From NCBI GenBank assembly GCA_963810755.1, contig CAWEOP010000002.1, forward strand, positions 186,001 through 250,000: a stretch of 64,000 bases of DNA, given 5' to 3'. Numbering within the stretch: the stretch's first letter is position 1; each line of letters opens with the position of its first letter. The stretch is from FEN-1219 sp963810755 (GTDB lineage Bacteria > Pseudomonadota > Gammaproteobacteria > Steroidobacterales > Rariloculaceae). Below, piece after piece: positions 1 through 10,127 of the stretch. The notes under the pieces were generated by a model. That model did not search any database. It was not told the origin of the DNA and saw only the letters and a list, made by a program, of their open reading frames with translations. Position numbers and translations under genes: made by a program.

Positions 1-1
1 G

Positions 2-1312
2 TTCGCCGACGACTCGAAGGAGCTCGAGGAGCCGGCGCGCGAGCTGCGCATGGAAGACGCGCTCGACGTCACCCCGAGCGCCGTGATCGGCGAGTACGTC
101 GAGCAGCCGATGCCGTCGGTCGAGTTCGGCCGCATCGCGGCCCAGACGGCGAAGCAGGTGATCGTGCAGAAGGTGCGCGAGGCCGAGCGCGAGCAGGTCG
201 TCGACGAGTACAAGGAGCGCGCGGGCGAGCTCGTGAGCGGCATCGTGAAGCGCGTCGATCGCAACGGCGTCTACGTCGATCTCGGCAGCAACGCCGAAGG
301 CTTCATCCCGCGCGAGGACCTGATCCCGCGCGAGCCGATCAAGCCGCAGGACCGCATCAAGAGCCTGCTGCGCGAGGTCCGCTCGGAGCCGCGCGGGCCG
401 CAGCTGTTCCTCACGCGCACGTCGCCGAAGTTCCTGATCGAGCTGTTCAAGATCGAGGTGCCCGAGGTCGGGCAAGGGCTCATCGAGATTCTCGGCGCTG
501 CGCGCGATCCCGGACTGCGCGCCAAGATCGCGGTGCGCAGCAACGACAACCGCATCGACCCCGTCGGCGCCTGCGTCGGCATGCGCGGCTCGCGCGTCCA
601 GGCCGTGTCGAACGAGCTCGCCGGCGAGCGCGTCGACATCATCCTGTACGACGAGAACCCGGCGCAGTTCGTGATCAACGCGATGTCGCCGGCCGAGGTC
701 ACGTCGATCGTCGTCGACGAGGACACGCACAGCATGGATCTCGCGGTCGACGAGGAGAAGCTGTCGCAGGCAATCGGCCGCGGCGGCCAGAACATCCGGC
801 TCGCGAGCGAGCTCACCGGCTGGCAGCTCAACGTCATGACGGAGTCCGCGGCCGAGGAGAAGAGCGACAAGGAAGCGCGCTCGCTCGTCGAGAACTTCAT
901 GAAGGAGCTCGACGTCGACGAGGACGTCGCGGTCATTCTCGTGCAGGAAGGCTTCTCGTCGCTCGAGGAGATCGCGTACGTGCCGGCCAGCGAGCTCAAC
1001 GGCATCGAGGAGTTCACGCCGGAAATCGTCAACGAGCTGCGCTCGCGTGCGCGCGACGTGCTGATCACGCAGGCGATCGTGACCGAGGAGGTCATCGATC
1101 AGGCGGAGCCGTCCGAGGATCTGTTGGCGCTCGAGGGCATGGATCGCGAGCTCGCGCTGACGCTCGCGAGCCGCGGCATCGTGACGCGCGAGGACCTCGC
1201 GGAGCAGGCGGTGGACGATCTCGGCGAGATCGACGTGGAACCGGAGCGCGCGGCAAAGCTCATCATGGCCGCCCGCGCACATTGGTTCGACGGCGAGCAG
1301 CAAGCGAAGTAA
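2..1312 (+). CDS. nusA: Transcription termination/antitermination factor NusA (5' truncated by window edge)
   Basis: NusA binds RNA polymerase and nascent RNA and modulates pausing, termination and antitermination. The reading frame is open from base 2, so the start and most of the N-terminal polymerase-binding domain lie outside the window. Visible in order are an S1 domain (around GELVSGIVKRVDRNGVYVDL), two KH domains (VGMRGSRVQAV and IGRGGQNIRLA) and two C-terminal helix-hairpin-helix acidic repeats (about the last 140 residues, LVENFMKELDVDEDVA and LALEGMDRELALTLA). It ends in TAA, 16 bases before infB. The order nusA-infB-rbfA-truB is the usual gammaproteobacterial operon. The identification is firm; only the length is unknown. 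Confidence 0.97.
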   Translation, partial: FADDSKELEEPARELRMEDALDVTPSAVIGEYVEQPMPSVEFGRIAAQTAKQVIVQKVREAEREQVVDEYKERAGELVSGIVKRVDRNGVYVDLGSNAEGFIPREDLIPREPIKPQDRIKSLLREVRSEPRGPQLFLTRTSPKFLIELFKIEVPEVGQGLIEILGAARDPGLRAKIAVRSNDNRIDPVGACVGMRGSRVQAVSNELAGERVDIILYDENPAQFVINAMSPAEVTSIVVDEDTHSMDLAVDEEKLSQAIGRGGQNIRLASELTGWQLNVMTESAAEEKSDKEARSLVENFMKELDVDEDVAVILVQEGFSSLEEIAYVPASELNGIEEFTPEIVNELRSRARDVLITQAIVTEEVIDQAEPSEDLLALEGMDRELALTLASRGIVTREDLAEQAVDDLGEIDVEPERAAKLIMAARAHWFDGEQQAK

Positions 1313-1328
1313 CGGCTAGGAGAAGTTG

Positions 1329-3863
<2,535 letters not shown>

Positions 3864-3864
<1 letters not shown>

Positions 3865-4229
3865 TGTCGCGCGAATACCAGAGAAAGGACAAGGTCGCGT
3901 CGGAGATCCAGCGCCTCGTGAACGAGCTCCTGCTCAGCGAGGTGAAGGATCCGCGGCTCTCGGGCGCTCGCGTGAGCGCCGTCGAGGTCAGCGGCGACCT
4001 CGGCGTGGCGACCGTGTTCTTCAATACGATCACGCTCGACGACGATCCGGCGGACATCCGCGAGGGGTTCGAGAAAGCGCGTGGCTTCTTCCGCTCCCGC
4101 GTCGGTCAAGCGTTGCAGCTGCGGCGCGTGCCCGAGCTGCGTTTCCGCCACGACTCGAGCGCGCGGCGCAGCGTCGAGATCGGCCGGCTGATCGACGACG
4201 CGAGCGCCGCGGATCACCCGTCCGACTGA
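3864..4229 (+). CDS. rbfA: 30S ribosome-binding factor RbfA
   Basis: RbfA is a small KH-like protein that binds the 16S rRNA 5' helix and matures the 30S subunit, notably in the cold. The 121-residue product shows the family features: an N-terminal basic helix (REYQRKDKVASEIQRLVNEL), the DPRL segment followed by SAVEVSGDLGVATVFF, and LRFRHDSS near the C-terminus. Its ATG overlaps the infB stop by one base (TGATG), so translation is probably coupled. It lies between infB and truB as in most gammaproteobacteria. Length is normal. Confidence 0.95.
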
Positions 4230-4244
4230 TCTAAACCGATATCC

Positions 4245-5163
4245 GTGGCAGCACGACGAGTGCGGGGTAGGGACGTTCGCGGCGTCCTGCTCCTCGATAA
4301 GCCGCGCGGGCTGACTTCCAACCACGCGCTGCAGCGCGTCAAGCGCCTGTACGATGCCTCGAAGGCTGGACACACGGGCAGCCTCGACCCGCTCGCAACC
4401 GGCATGCTCCCAATTTGCTTCGGCGCTGCGACACGGCTCGGGGGGTTTCTGCTGGACGCGCATAAGTCTTACCGCGTGACGGCATGCCTCGGTACGGCGA
4501 CGGACACGGATGACGCGGACGGAGCGATCGTCGAAGAGCGCGCGGCCCCGATTCCGGTAGAAGCCGACGTGCGGGCTGCGCTCGTGCGCTTCGTGGGAGA
4601 GATCGAGCAAGTACCCCCCATGTATTCCGCGCTCAAGCGCGACGGCGTGCCGCTTTACCGGCTGGCGCGCCGCGGCGTGACGGTCGAGCGAGAGGCGCGG
4701 CGCGTGACGATCCATGCACTGACGTTCGAGCGCTATGCGTGGCCCGAGCTCGAGCTCTCCATACGCTGCTCCAAAGGAACCTATGTCAGGACCTTGGTCG
4801 TCGACATCGCGAGCGCGCTCGGAACGCTCGGGCACGTCCGCGAGCTGCGCCGGTCCTCCGTCGACCCGTTCAGGGCCGAGCAGATGACCTCGCTCGAGAC
4901 CCTGGAGGACCTCGCGGCGAAGAACGACCGCGATGGCGCTCGACCGGTTGCTGCTGCCGGCCGATTGCGCGCTGCGGGACTGGCCGGCCGTCGTGCTCGG
5001 CCCTGATGCGGCGGACCGGCTCTCGCACGGCCAGGCCGTCGCCGCCGACCCCGCTTGGGCGCTCGGCCGCATCAAGGTCTATCGCGAGCCCCGGGACCTC
5101 TTGGCGATCGCGGAGGTGACTTCTGACGGCCGCCTCGTCCCGCAGCGGGTTTTTCCTCCTTAA
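4245..5163 (+). CDS. truB: tRNA pseudouridine(55) synthase TruB, interrupted by one frame change
   Basis: TruB makes pseudouridine 55 in the T-loop of tRNAs. From the GTG at 4245 the first frame gives the catalytic domain: LLLDKPRGLTSNHALQRVKR, then GHTGSLDPLATGMLP with the catalytic aspartate in GSLDPLATG, YSALKRDGVPLYRLAR, and RCSKGTYVRTLVVDIA. At about 4925-4933 the similarity passes to another frame (MALDRLLLPADCALRDWPAV onwards), which supplies the C-terminal PUA-like domain and ends in TAA at 5163. Removing one base near CGCGATGG joins the two parts. In the uncorrected frame the protein ends at 5006 with an unrelated tail. An alternative start is the GTG at 4260. The gap from rbfA is 15 bases. 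Confidence 0.9.
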
Positions 5164-5167
5164 GTGC

Positions 5168-5197
5168 TTGGAGCGGAACCGATCGTTCCAGTAGAAT
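5168..5197 (+). promoter_or_regulatory. Possible sigma-70 promoter for rpsO-pnp
   Basis: TTGGAG at 5168-5173 and TAGAAT at 5192-5197 are separated by 18 bases, just downstream of the truB stop. rpsO has its own promoter in other gammaproteobacteria, which supports the position. This is a motif match only; no start site is known. Confidence 0.4.
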
Positions 5198-5262
5198 GCC
5201 CGCCTTCGTGGAATAGGCTAGAAAGATCGGCCGCTGGATAAGGCGGTCTGGAGACGATACGC

Positions 5263-5532
5263 ATGCCCCTCAAGGCAGAAAAAAAGTCCGAAATCATCGG
5301 CGAATACCGCCGCGGCGACACCGACACGGGATCTCCGGAAGTTCAGGTCGCTTTGCTCTCCGCGCGGATTACCCAACTCTCCGACCACTTCACGGGTCAC
5401 GAGAAAGACCACCACTCGCGCCGTGGCTTGCTCAAGATGGTGAACCAACGCCGAAAGCTGTTGGACTACCTCAAGCAGACCGACCAAGGCCGTTATCAGC
5501 AGCTCATAGGCCGTCTAGGCCTGAGGCGTTGA
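5263..5532 (+). CDS. rpsO: 30S ribosomal protein S15
   Basis: S15 binds the central domain of 16S rRNA early in 30S assembly. The 89-residue length is exactly typical. Visible family motifs are the GDTGSPEVQVALL-like stretch (here DTDTGSPEVQVALLSARI), HFTGHEKDHHSRRGLLKMV and the QRRKLLDYLK helix. A GGAG at about 5249 precedes the ATG at 5263. It is followed by a strong hairpin and then pnp, the classic rpsO-pnp arrangement. S15 autoregulates its own mRNA in Escherichia coli; I could not verify an equivalent leader fold here. Confidence 0.97.
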   Translation: MPLKAEKKSEIIGEYRRGDTDTGSPEVQVALLSARITQLSDHFTGHEKDHHSRRGLLKMVNQRRKLLDYLKQTDQGRYQQLIGRLGLRR

Positions 5533-5549
5533 TCGCACAGTTTCCGTGT

Positions 5550-5582
5550 ATCAGAGCCGGCTCGCCGGCTCTGATCATTTTT
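5550..5582 (+). terminator. Rho-independent terminator or attenuator between rpsO and pnp
   Basis: A 12-bp perfect stem (ATCAGAGCCGGC at 5550-5561 pairing with GCCGGCTCTGAT at 5564-5575) with a 2-base loop is followed by CATTTTT. It lies 17 bases after the rpsO stop. In other bacteria such an intercistronic terminator is leaky and lets part of transcription enter pnp. Confidence 0.85.
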
Positions 5583-5669
5583 GAAATCACCCCGCGCCAT
5601 AGGCGCCGAGCAGGTCGACGGTTCCCGCAAGATCGGAAACGTCTCTGCCGTTCGTAAGGAAAGAAACAC

Positions 5670-7751
5670 GTGAGAGTTACCAGGACCTTCAAATACGGCG
5701 CCCACGACGTGACCATCGAGACCGGCGTAGTTGCGCGTCAAGCCGGCGGCGCCGTGTTGGTGAACATGGCCGATACGGTCGTCCTCGTGACCGCCGTCGG
5801 CCATAACAAAGACGTCGCGGGCCGCGACTTCTTCCCGCTAACCGTGAACTATCAAGAGAAGACCTACGCCGCGGGCCGCATCCCGGGCGGCTTCTTCAAG
5901 CGCGAAGGCCGGCCCACCGAGAAAGAGACTCTGATCTCGCGTTTGATCGACCGCCCCATCCGCCCGCTGTTTCCCGACGGCTTCCAGCGCGAAGTGCAGG
6001 TCATCGCAACAGTGCTGTCGATGAACACCGAGGTGGACTCGGATGTACCGGCGATGCTCGGCGCCTCGGCCGCGCTTGCGCTGTCCGGTTTGCCGTTCAT
6101 GGGCCCGATCGGTGGCGCACGCATCGGCTACAAGAACGGCCAATATTTGTTGAATCCGACCGCCACGGAGCTCAAGGACTCGTTGCTCGACCTGTTCGTT
6201 GCGGGCACGAAGGACGCGGTGCTGATGGTCGAATCTCAGGCCAAGATGCTGTCCGAGGAAGTGATGCTCGGCGCCGTGATGTTCGGCCACGAGCAGATGC
6301 AGACCGCGATCGAAGCGATCAGGTCGCTCGCGAAGGAAGCCGGACGCCCCTCCATCAACTGGACGGCGCCTCCGACCGACGAAGCGCTCGGAACGGCCGT
6401 CGACAAGTTCGTACCGCAGCTCACCGAGGCCTACGGCATCGCCGAGAAACAGACCCGCTACGCCAAGATCGGCGAGCTCAAGAAGCAATGCGTGGCCGCG
6501 AACGTCGTCGAAGGCGGCAAATGGACAGCGGAGCAGGTCGAAGGCGCGTTCCACGATGTCGAGCGCAAGATCGTCCGTGGCCGTATCGTCGCGGGCAAGC
6601 CCCGTATCGACGGCCGCGACGCCCGGACGGTCCGCAAGATCGACGTCCAGGTAGGTGTGCTGCCCCGAACGCACGGCTCCGCGATCTTCACGCGCGGCGA
6701 GACCCAGGCGCTCGTCGTCACGACGCTCGGAACGGGCCGCGACGCGCAGATCATCGACGCTCTCGACGGCGAGCGGCGCGATCCGTTCATGCTCCACTAC
6801 AATTTCCCGCCGTATAGCGTTGGTGAGACAGGATTTATCGGCTCGCCGAAGCGTCGCGAAATCGGCCATGGCCGACTCGCTCGACGCGGCGTCGAGGCCG
6901 TGATGCCCGACATGGAAACGTATCCGTACGTGGTCCGCGTCGTGTCCGAGATCACCGAGTCGAACGGCTCGAGCTCGATGGCGAGCGTCTGTGGCACGAG
7001 CTTGGCGCTGATGGACGCGGGCGTGCCGATCAAGGCCGCCGTCGCGGGCGTCGCGATGGGCCTCATCAAAGAGGACAACGGCTTCACCGTGCTCACGGAC
7101 ATCCTCGGCGACGAGGACCACCTCGGCGACATGGACTTCAAGGTGGCCGGAACGACGGACGGCGTCACGGCGCTGCAGATGGACATCAAGATCATCGGCA
7201 TCACCCGCGAGATCATGGCAGCGGCGCTCGCTCAGGCCCGCGACGGCCGGCTGCACATCCTCGGCGAGATGAACAAGGTGCTGAGCACCCCGCGCGAGAA
7301 GATGTCTGAATACGCGCCCACGATCATCACGATCAAGATCGACCCCGAGAAGATCCGCGACGTCATCGGCAAGGGCGGGGCAGTCATTCGTGCGATCACG
7401 GAAGAGACGGGCACGACGATCGACATCGAGAACGACGGCACCGTGAAGATCGCGTCCGTGGACGGCAAGGCCGGCAAGGCGGCGCTCGAGCGGATCAAGC
7501 TGATCACGGCCGACGTCGAAGTCGGGCACATCTACGAGGGCAAGGTGGTGCGTCTCATGGACTTCGGCGCGTTCGTCCAGATTCTCCCGGGCCGAGACGG
7601 TCTCGTGCACATTTCGCAGATCTCCAACGAGCGCGTCGAGCGCGTCAGCGACAAGCTGAACGAAGGGGACCTGGTGAAGGTGAAGGTGCTCGAGGTCGAC
7701 CGCCAGGGGCGCATTCGCCTCAGCATGCGCGACGTCACCGACGCCGCTTAA
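5670..7751 (+). CDS. pnp: Polyribonucleotide nucleotidyltransferase (PNPase)
   Basis: PNPase degrades RNA 3' to 5' with phosphate and is a degradosome component. The GTG at 5670 follows AAGGA at about 5656 and starts the usual RTFKYGAHDVTIETG segment. Domains in order: RNase PH domain 1 (to about residue 210), an all-helical linker, RNase PH domain 2 (GRDARTVRKIDVQVGVLPRT, SPKRREIGHGRLARRG, DGVTALQMDIKI), KH (IRDVIGKGGAVIRAITEETG) and S1 (GKVVRLMDFGAFVQILPGRD). Length 693 is normal. Its stop codon overlaps the stop of the convergent gluQ, so no terminator separates the two genes. Confidence 0.97.
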   Translation: MRVTRTFKYGAHDVTIETGVVARQAGGAVLVNMADTVVLVTAVGHNKDVAGRDFFPLTVNYQEKTYAAGRIPGGFFKREGRPTEKETLISRLIDRPIRPLFPDGFQREVQVIATVLSMNTEVDSDVPAMLGASAALALSGLPFMGPIGGARIGYKNGQYLLNPTATELKDSLLDLFVAGTKDAVLMVESQAKMLSEEVMLGAVMFGHEQMQTAIEAIRSLAKEAGRPSINWTAPPTDEALGTAVDKFVPQLTEAYGIAEKQTRYAKIGELKKQCVAANVVEGGKWTAEQVEGAFHDVERKIVRGRIVAGKPRIDGRDARTVRKIDVQVGVLPRTHGSAIFTRGETQALVVTTLGTGRDAQIIDALDGERRDPFMLHYNFPPYSVGETGFIGSPKRREIGHGRLARRGVEAVMPDMETYPYVVRVVSEITESNGSSSMASVCGTSLALMDAGVPIKAAVAGVAMGLIKEDNGFTVLTDILGDEDHLGDMDFKVAGTTDGVTALQMDIKIIGITREIMAAALAQARDGRLHILGEMNKVLSTPREKMSEYAPTIITIKIDPEKIRDVIGKGGAVIRAITEETGTTIDIENDGTVKIASVDGKAGKAALERIKLITADVEVGHIYEGKVVRLMDFGAFVQILPGRDGLVHISQISNERVERVSDKLNEGDLVKVKVLEVDRQGRIRLSMRDVTDAA

Positions 7752-8632
7752 AGCGGGTCTGCGAGCGCGCGCAGCCCGCGCAAACTGTCGATTCGCCAGT
7801 TCGCGATCGCCCAGGACCAGAGCTCGCGCGGCGCTGCGCCGCGCAGCTCGCGTGGCACCGGCGCGCCCAGCGCTTCGAGCGCGCGCCTAGCGACGCTGGC
7901 GGGATCCGCCGCGCCGATGGGCAGGGCGCCGGTCTGCTTCGACAGCTTTTGCCCGTCAGCACCGACGATCACCGGGACGTGGAGATACTCCGGCGTCGGC
8001 AAACCGAGCGCGCGCTGGAGGTGGCGGTGGGCGACCGTCGAATCGAGTAGATCGACGCCCCGCACGACCGTCGTGACGTCCTGAGCCGCGTCGTCGAGCA
8101 CGACGGCGAGGTGGTAAGCGGGCAGCCCATCGCGTCGCCAGATCACGTAGTCGCCGACGGTCTCCGCGAGCGACGTCGCAATCTCGCCCTGCAGACCGTC
8201 CACAAAAGGTTCCGACGCGCCGTCGACGCGCACGCGCACGGCTGTGGCACGCTCATGCCGTGTCCTGCCCCGGCAAGTCCCTGGGTAGCGCCCCGCGGCA
8301 CCTTCGTTATCCGCGCGCAGCTCGCTACGCGTGCAGCTGCATAGAAACGCGCGGCCTTCGCGGAGCAGCCGTTGGCTGGCGGCCTCGTAGATCTCGCGGC
8401 GGGCGCTTTGGTAGACGACGGGGCCGTCCCAAGTCAGATCGAACGACTCGAGTGTGCGCAGGATGTCGTCCGTCGCTCCGGCAACCTCGCGCGGCGGATC
8501 GATGTCCTCGATGCGCACGAGCCAGCGCCCCAGCGCCTGACGTGCGTGAAGGAAGCTCGCGACAGCGGTCGCGAGCGAGCCGATGTGGAGCGGGCCGGTC
8601 GGGGAAGGGGCGAAACGGCCGACGTAGCTCAT
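7748..8632 (-). CDS. gluQ: Glutamyl-Q tRNA(Asp) synthetase
   Basis: GluQRS is a GluRS-like enzyme without an anticodon domain that attaches glutamate to queuosine in tRNA-Asp. The ATG at 8632 begins directly at SYVGRFAPSPTGPLHIGS, the HIGH-type signature. The frame is open a further 36 codons upstream, but that part is not conserved. Visible are the zinc-site residues (CSC, then Y about 15 residues on, then C four residues later) and the KMSKS-like KLSKQ. The C-terminus is short, as expected for the family (294 residues). It lies 35 bases downstream of dksA on the same strand, the conserved dksA-gluQ pair. queF, a queuosine pathway gene, is nearby. Confidence 0.94.
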   Translation of the reverse strand: MSYVGRFAPSPTGPLHIGSLATAVASFLHARQALGRWLVRIEDIDPPREVAGATDDILRTLESFDLTWDGPVVYQSARREIYEAASQRLLREGRAFLCSCTRSELRADNEGAAGRYPGTCRGRTRHERATAVRVRVDGASEPFVDGLQGEIATSLAETVGDYVIWRRDGLPAYHLAVVLDDAAQDVTTVVRGVDLLDSTVAHRHLQRALGLPTPEYLHVPVIVGADGQKLSKQTGALPIGAADPASVARRALEALGAPVPRELRGAAPRELWSWAIANWRIDSLRGLRALADPL

Positions 8633-8667
8633 CGGCTTCGTTTGTGCAGACGCGCTCTGGGCAGCGC

Positions 8668-9462
8668 CTACCGGTATTGATCCTCGCGGTCTCGGAACTG
8701 GCGCTCGGCGAGCTCGCGGCGCTCCTGAGCCTCGACGCACAGCGTCGCAACGGGACGGGCCTCGAGCCGGCGCAGGCCGATCTCGTCGCCGGTCTCCTCA
8801 CAATAGCCGTATGACCCGTCGTCGATGCGCGCGAGCGCCGAATCGATTTTCTTCAGGAGCTTGCGCTCACGGTCGCGCGTGCGCAGCTCGAGACCGAACT
8901 CGGACTCCTGCGTGGCCCGATCGTTCGGGTCCGGGAAGTTCGCCGCGTCGTCCTTCATGTGCAGCATCGTGCGGTCGACTTCTTCCATGAGCTCGCGTTT
9001 CCACGCGAGCAGGAGTTGCCGGAAGTGCTCCAGCTGCTCCTTATTCATGTAGTCCTCACCGCGCTTCGGCTGATAGGGGGTGAACCCCTTGACCGGGCCG
9101 CTCATCAAGTTCGATGAGCTCCGTCGCTTGATGACGGGAGCCGGAGCCGGGCGGGCGCTCACATGAGGCGCAGGTACGGGCAGTCGCGGTACGACTGTCT
9201 TCGAAACGCCGTTCGTCTGCTTCCCAACTACCTTGTTGTGACCCTTGGGGGCCGGAAGTTCTTTCTTCGACACCTTTTTGTGGCTCGTGCTCTTGGCTGA
9301 CTTGGCTGACTTCACTGTCTTTTTCGACGACGGTTTCTGTTTCGTCTTGCGCGCGGACGTCCTGCCCGACCGAGCGGCTTTCGCCTTCGGTTTCACCTTC
9401 TTCGCCACTTTCTTTTTACCGACCGAGCTTTTCTTCTTGGTGGCTGCTTTCTTGGCAGACAT
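8668..9462 (-). CDS. dksA: RNA polymerase-binding transcription factor DksA with Lys-rich N-terminal extension
   Basis: DksA enters the polymerase secondary channel and acts with ppGpp. The C-terminal 140 residues are clear DksA: a coiled coil with the acidic tip (PDPNDRATQE keeps both aspartates and the alanine), then the finger YGYCEETGDEIGLRRLEARP and ATLCVEAQERRE. Only two of the four classical zinc cysteines remain (CxxT and CxxA instead of CxxC and CxxC). The first 120 or so residues are an added tail rich in Lys, Ala and Ser (AKKAATKKKSSVGKKK and similar), resembling bacterial histone-H1-like tails. The ATG at 9462 has GGAGG 8 bases upstream; a TTG at 9477 is the longer alternative. 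Confidence 0.95.
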   Translation of the reverse strand: MSAKKAATKKKSSVGKKKVAKKVKPKAKAARSGRTSARKTKQKPSSKKTVKSAKSAKSTSHKKVSKKELPAPKGHNKVVGKQTNGVSKTVVPRLPVPAPHVSARPAPAPVIKRRSSSNLMSGPVKGFTPYQPKRGEDYMNKEQLEHFRQLLLAWKRELMEEVDRTMLHMKDDAANFPDPNDRATQESEFGLELRTRDRERKLLKKIDSALARIDDGSYGYCEETGDEIGLRRLEARPVATLCVEAQERRELAERQFRDREDQYR

Positions 9463-9500
9463 CGCTTGCACCTCCAAGACGGGTTCAAACGGAACGGGCG

Positions 9501-9529
9501 ATTATACAGACGTACTTCCGGAGCGGAAG
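9501..9529 (-). promoter_or_regulatory. Probable dksA promoter
   Basis: On the minus strand, a perfect TATAAT (9501-9506) lies 38 bases upstream of the dksA ATG. A weak -35, CTTCCG (9524-9529), is 17 bases further upstream. Seen by eye only. Confidence 0.5.
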
Positions 9530-9530
9530 T
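9514..9530. repeat. Inverted repeat overlapping the dksA -35 region
   Basis: ACTTCCG, a GAG spacer, and CGGAAGT form a perfect 7-bp inverted repeat. It covers the presumed -35 element and the spacer start of the dksA promoter, a typical operator position. No regulator is implied by the sequence itself. Confidence 0.5.
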
Positions 9531-9562
9531 GGTTTTCCGAACGTCTTTCTCAGATCTGGCAA

Positions 9563-9985
9563 CTAGAAGGCCGGAGGGCTCGGCGGGAGGTCCGGAGACG
9601 CTGCGGGGCGCCAGTCCGGCTGGCGCTGCTCGGCCACGATCGTGGTGTAGATGCCACCGCGAACGTTGAATTCCGCCGTCAGGCGCATGAACCGGGGGCG
9701 CACGAGACCTGCGAGGTCACCGAGTATCCGATTCGTCACCGCCTCGTGAAACGCGCCCTCGTTGCGAAACGACCAAACGTACAGCTTGAGCGACTTCAGC
9801 TCGACGCACAGGAGATCGGGCACGTACTCCAGGTGCAAGGTCGCGAAGTCGGGCTGACCTGTCTTCGGACAGAGACAAGTGAATTCGGGAACGCGCATCC
9901 GTATCGTGTAGTCGCGATCGGGTTGCGGGTTCGGAAAGGTCTCGAGAATTTTTTTGGAGGGCCGCTTCGGACGTTCGCTCGCCAC
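9563..9985 (-). CDS. queF: NADPH-dependent 7-cyano-7-deazaguanine reductase QueF (short, unimodular type)
   Basis: QueF reduces preQ0 to preQ1 in queuosine synthesis. The 140-residue length fits the single-domain type. The catalytic cysteine lies in FTCLCPKTGQPDFA and the substrate-binding glutamates in VELKSLKLY and SFRNEGAFHE, all intact. The start is a GTG at 9985; no ATG is available near the conserved N-terminus. It is close to gluQ, which modifies queuosine in tRNA. The gene is divergent from smc, with 142 bases between the two starts that contain two T-runs but no convincing promoter. Confidence 0.94.
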   Translation of the reverse strand: MASERPKRPSKKILETFPNPQPDRDYTIRMRVPEFTCLCPKTGQPDFATLHLEYVPDLLCVELKSLKLYVWSFRNEGAFHEAVTNRILGDLAGLVRPRFMRLTAEFNVRGGIYTTIVAEQRQPDWRPAASPDLPPSPPAF

Positions 9986-10127
9986 GATTTTTTTAGTCCA
10001 AATTTTTTTCGAAGGAGGCGCTCGACGACCGTCGTCTTGGCTTACTTTTTACTCTACACTACGGCGGTCGAAGCGGCCACGCGGCCGGCCTTCTCGACTC
10101 ACATCACGGAGTTCATCGCTCTGCTCT

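Noticed and set aside
5838..7610. Large minus-strand open frames opposite pnp, infB, DUF5916 and the permeases (for example 5838-7610, 1263-2402, 40882-43452) and the + strand frame 33858-35948
   Set aside because: These are typical antisense shadows in high-GC DNA: Arg/Ala/His-rich, without domains, opposite clearly conserved genes.
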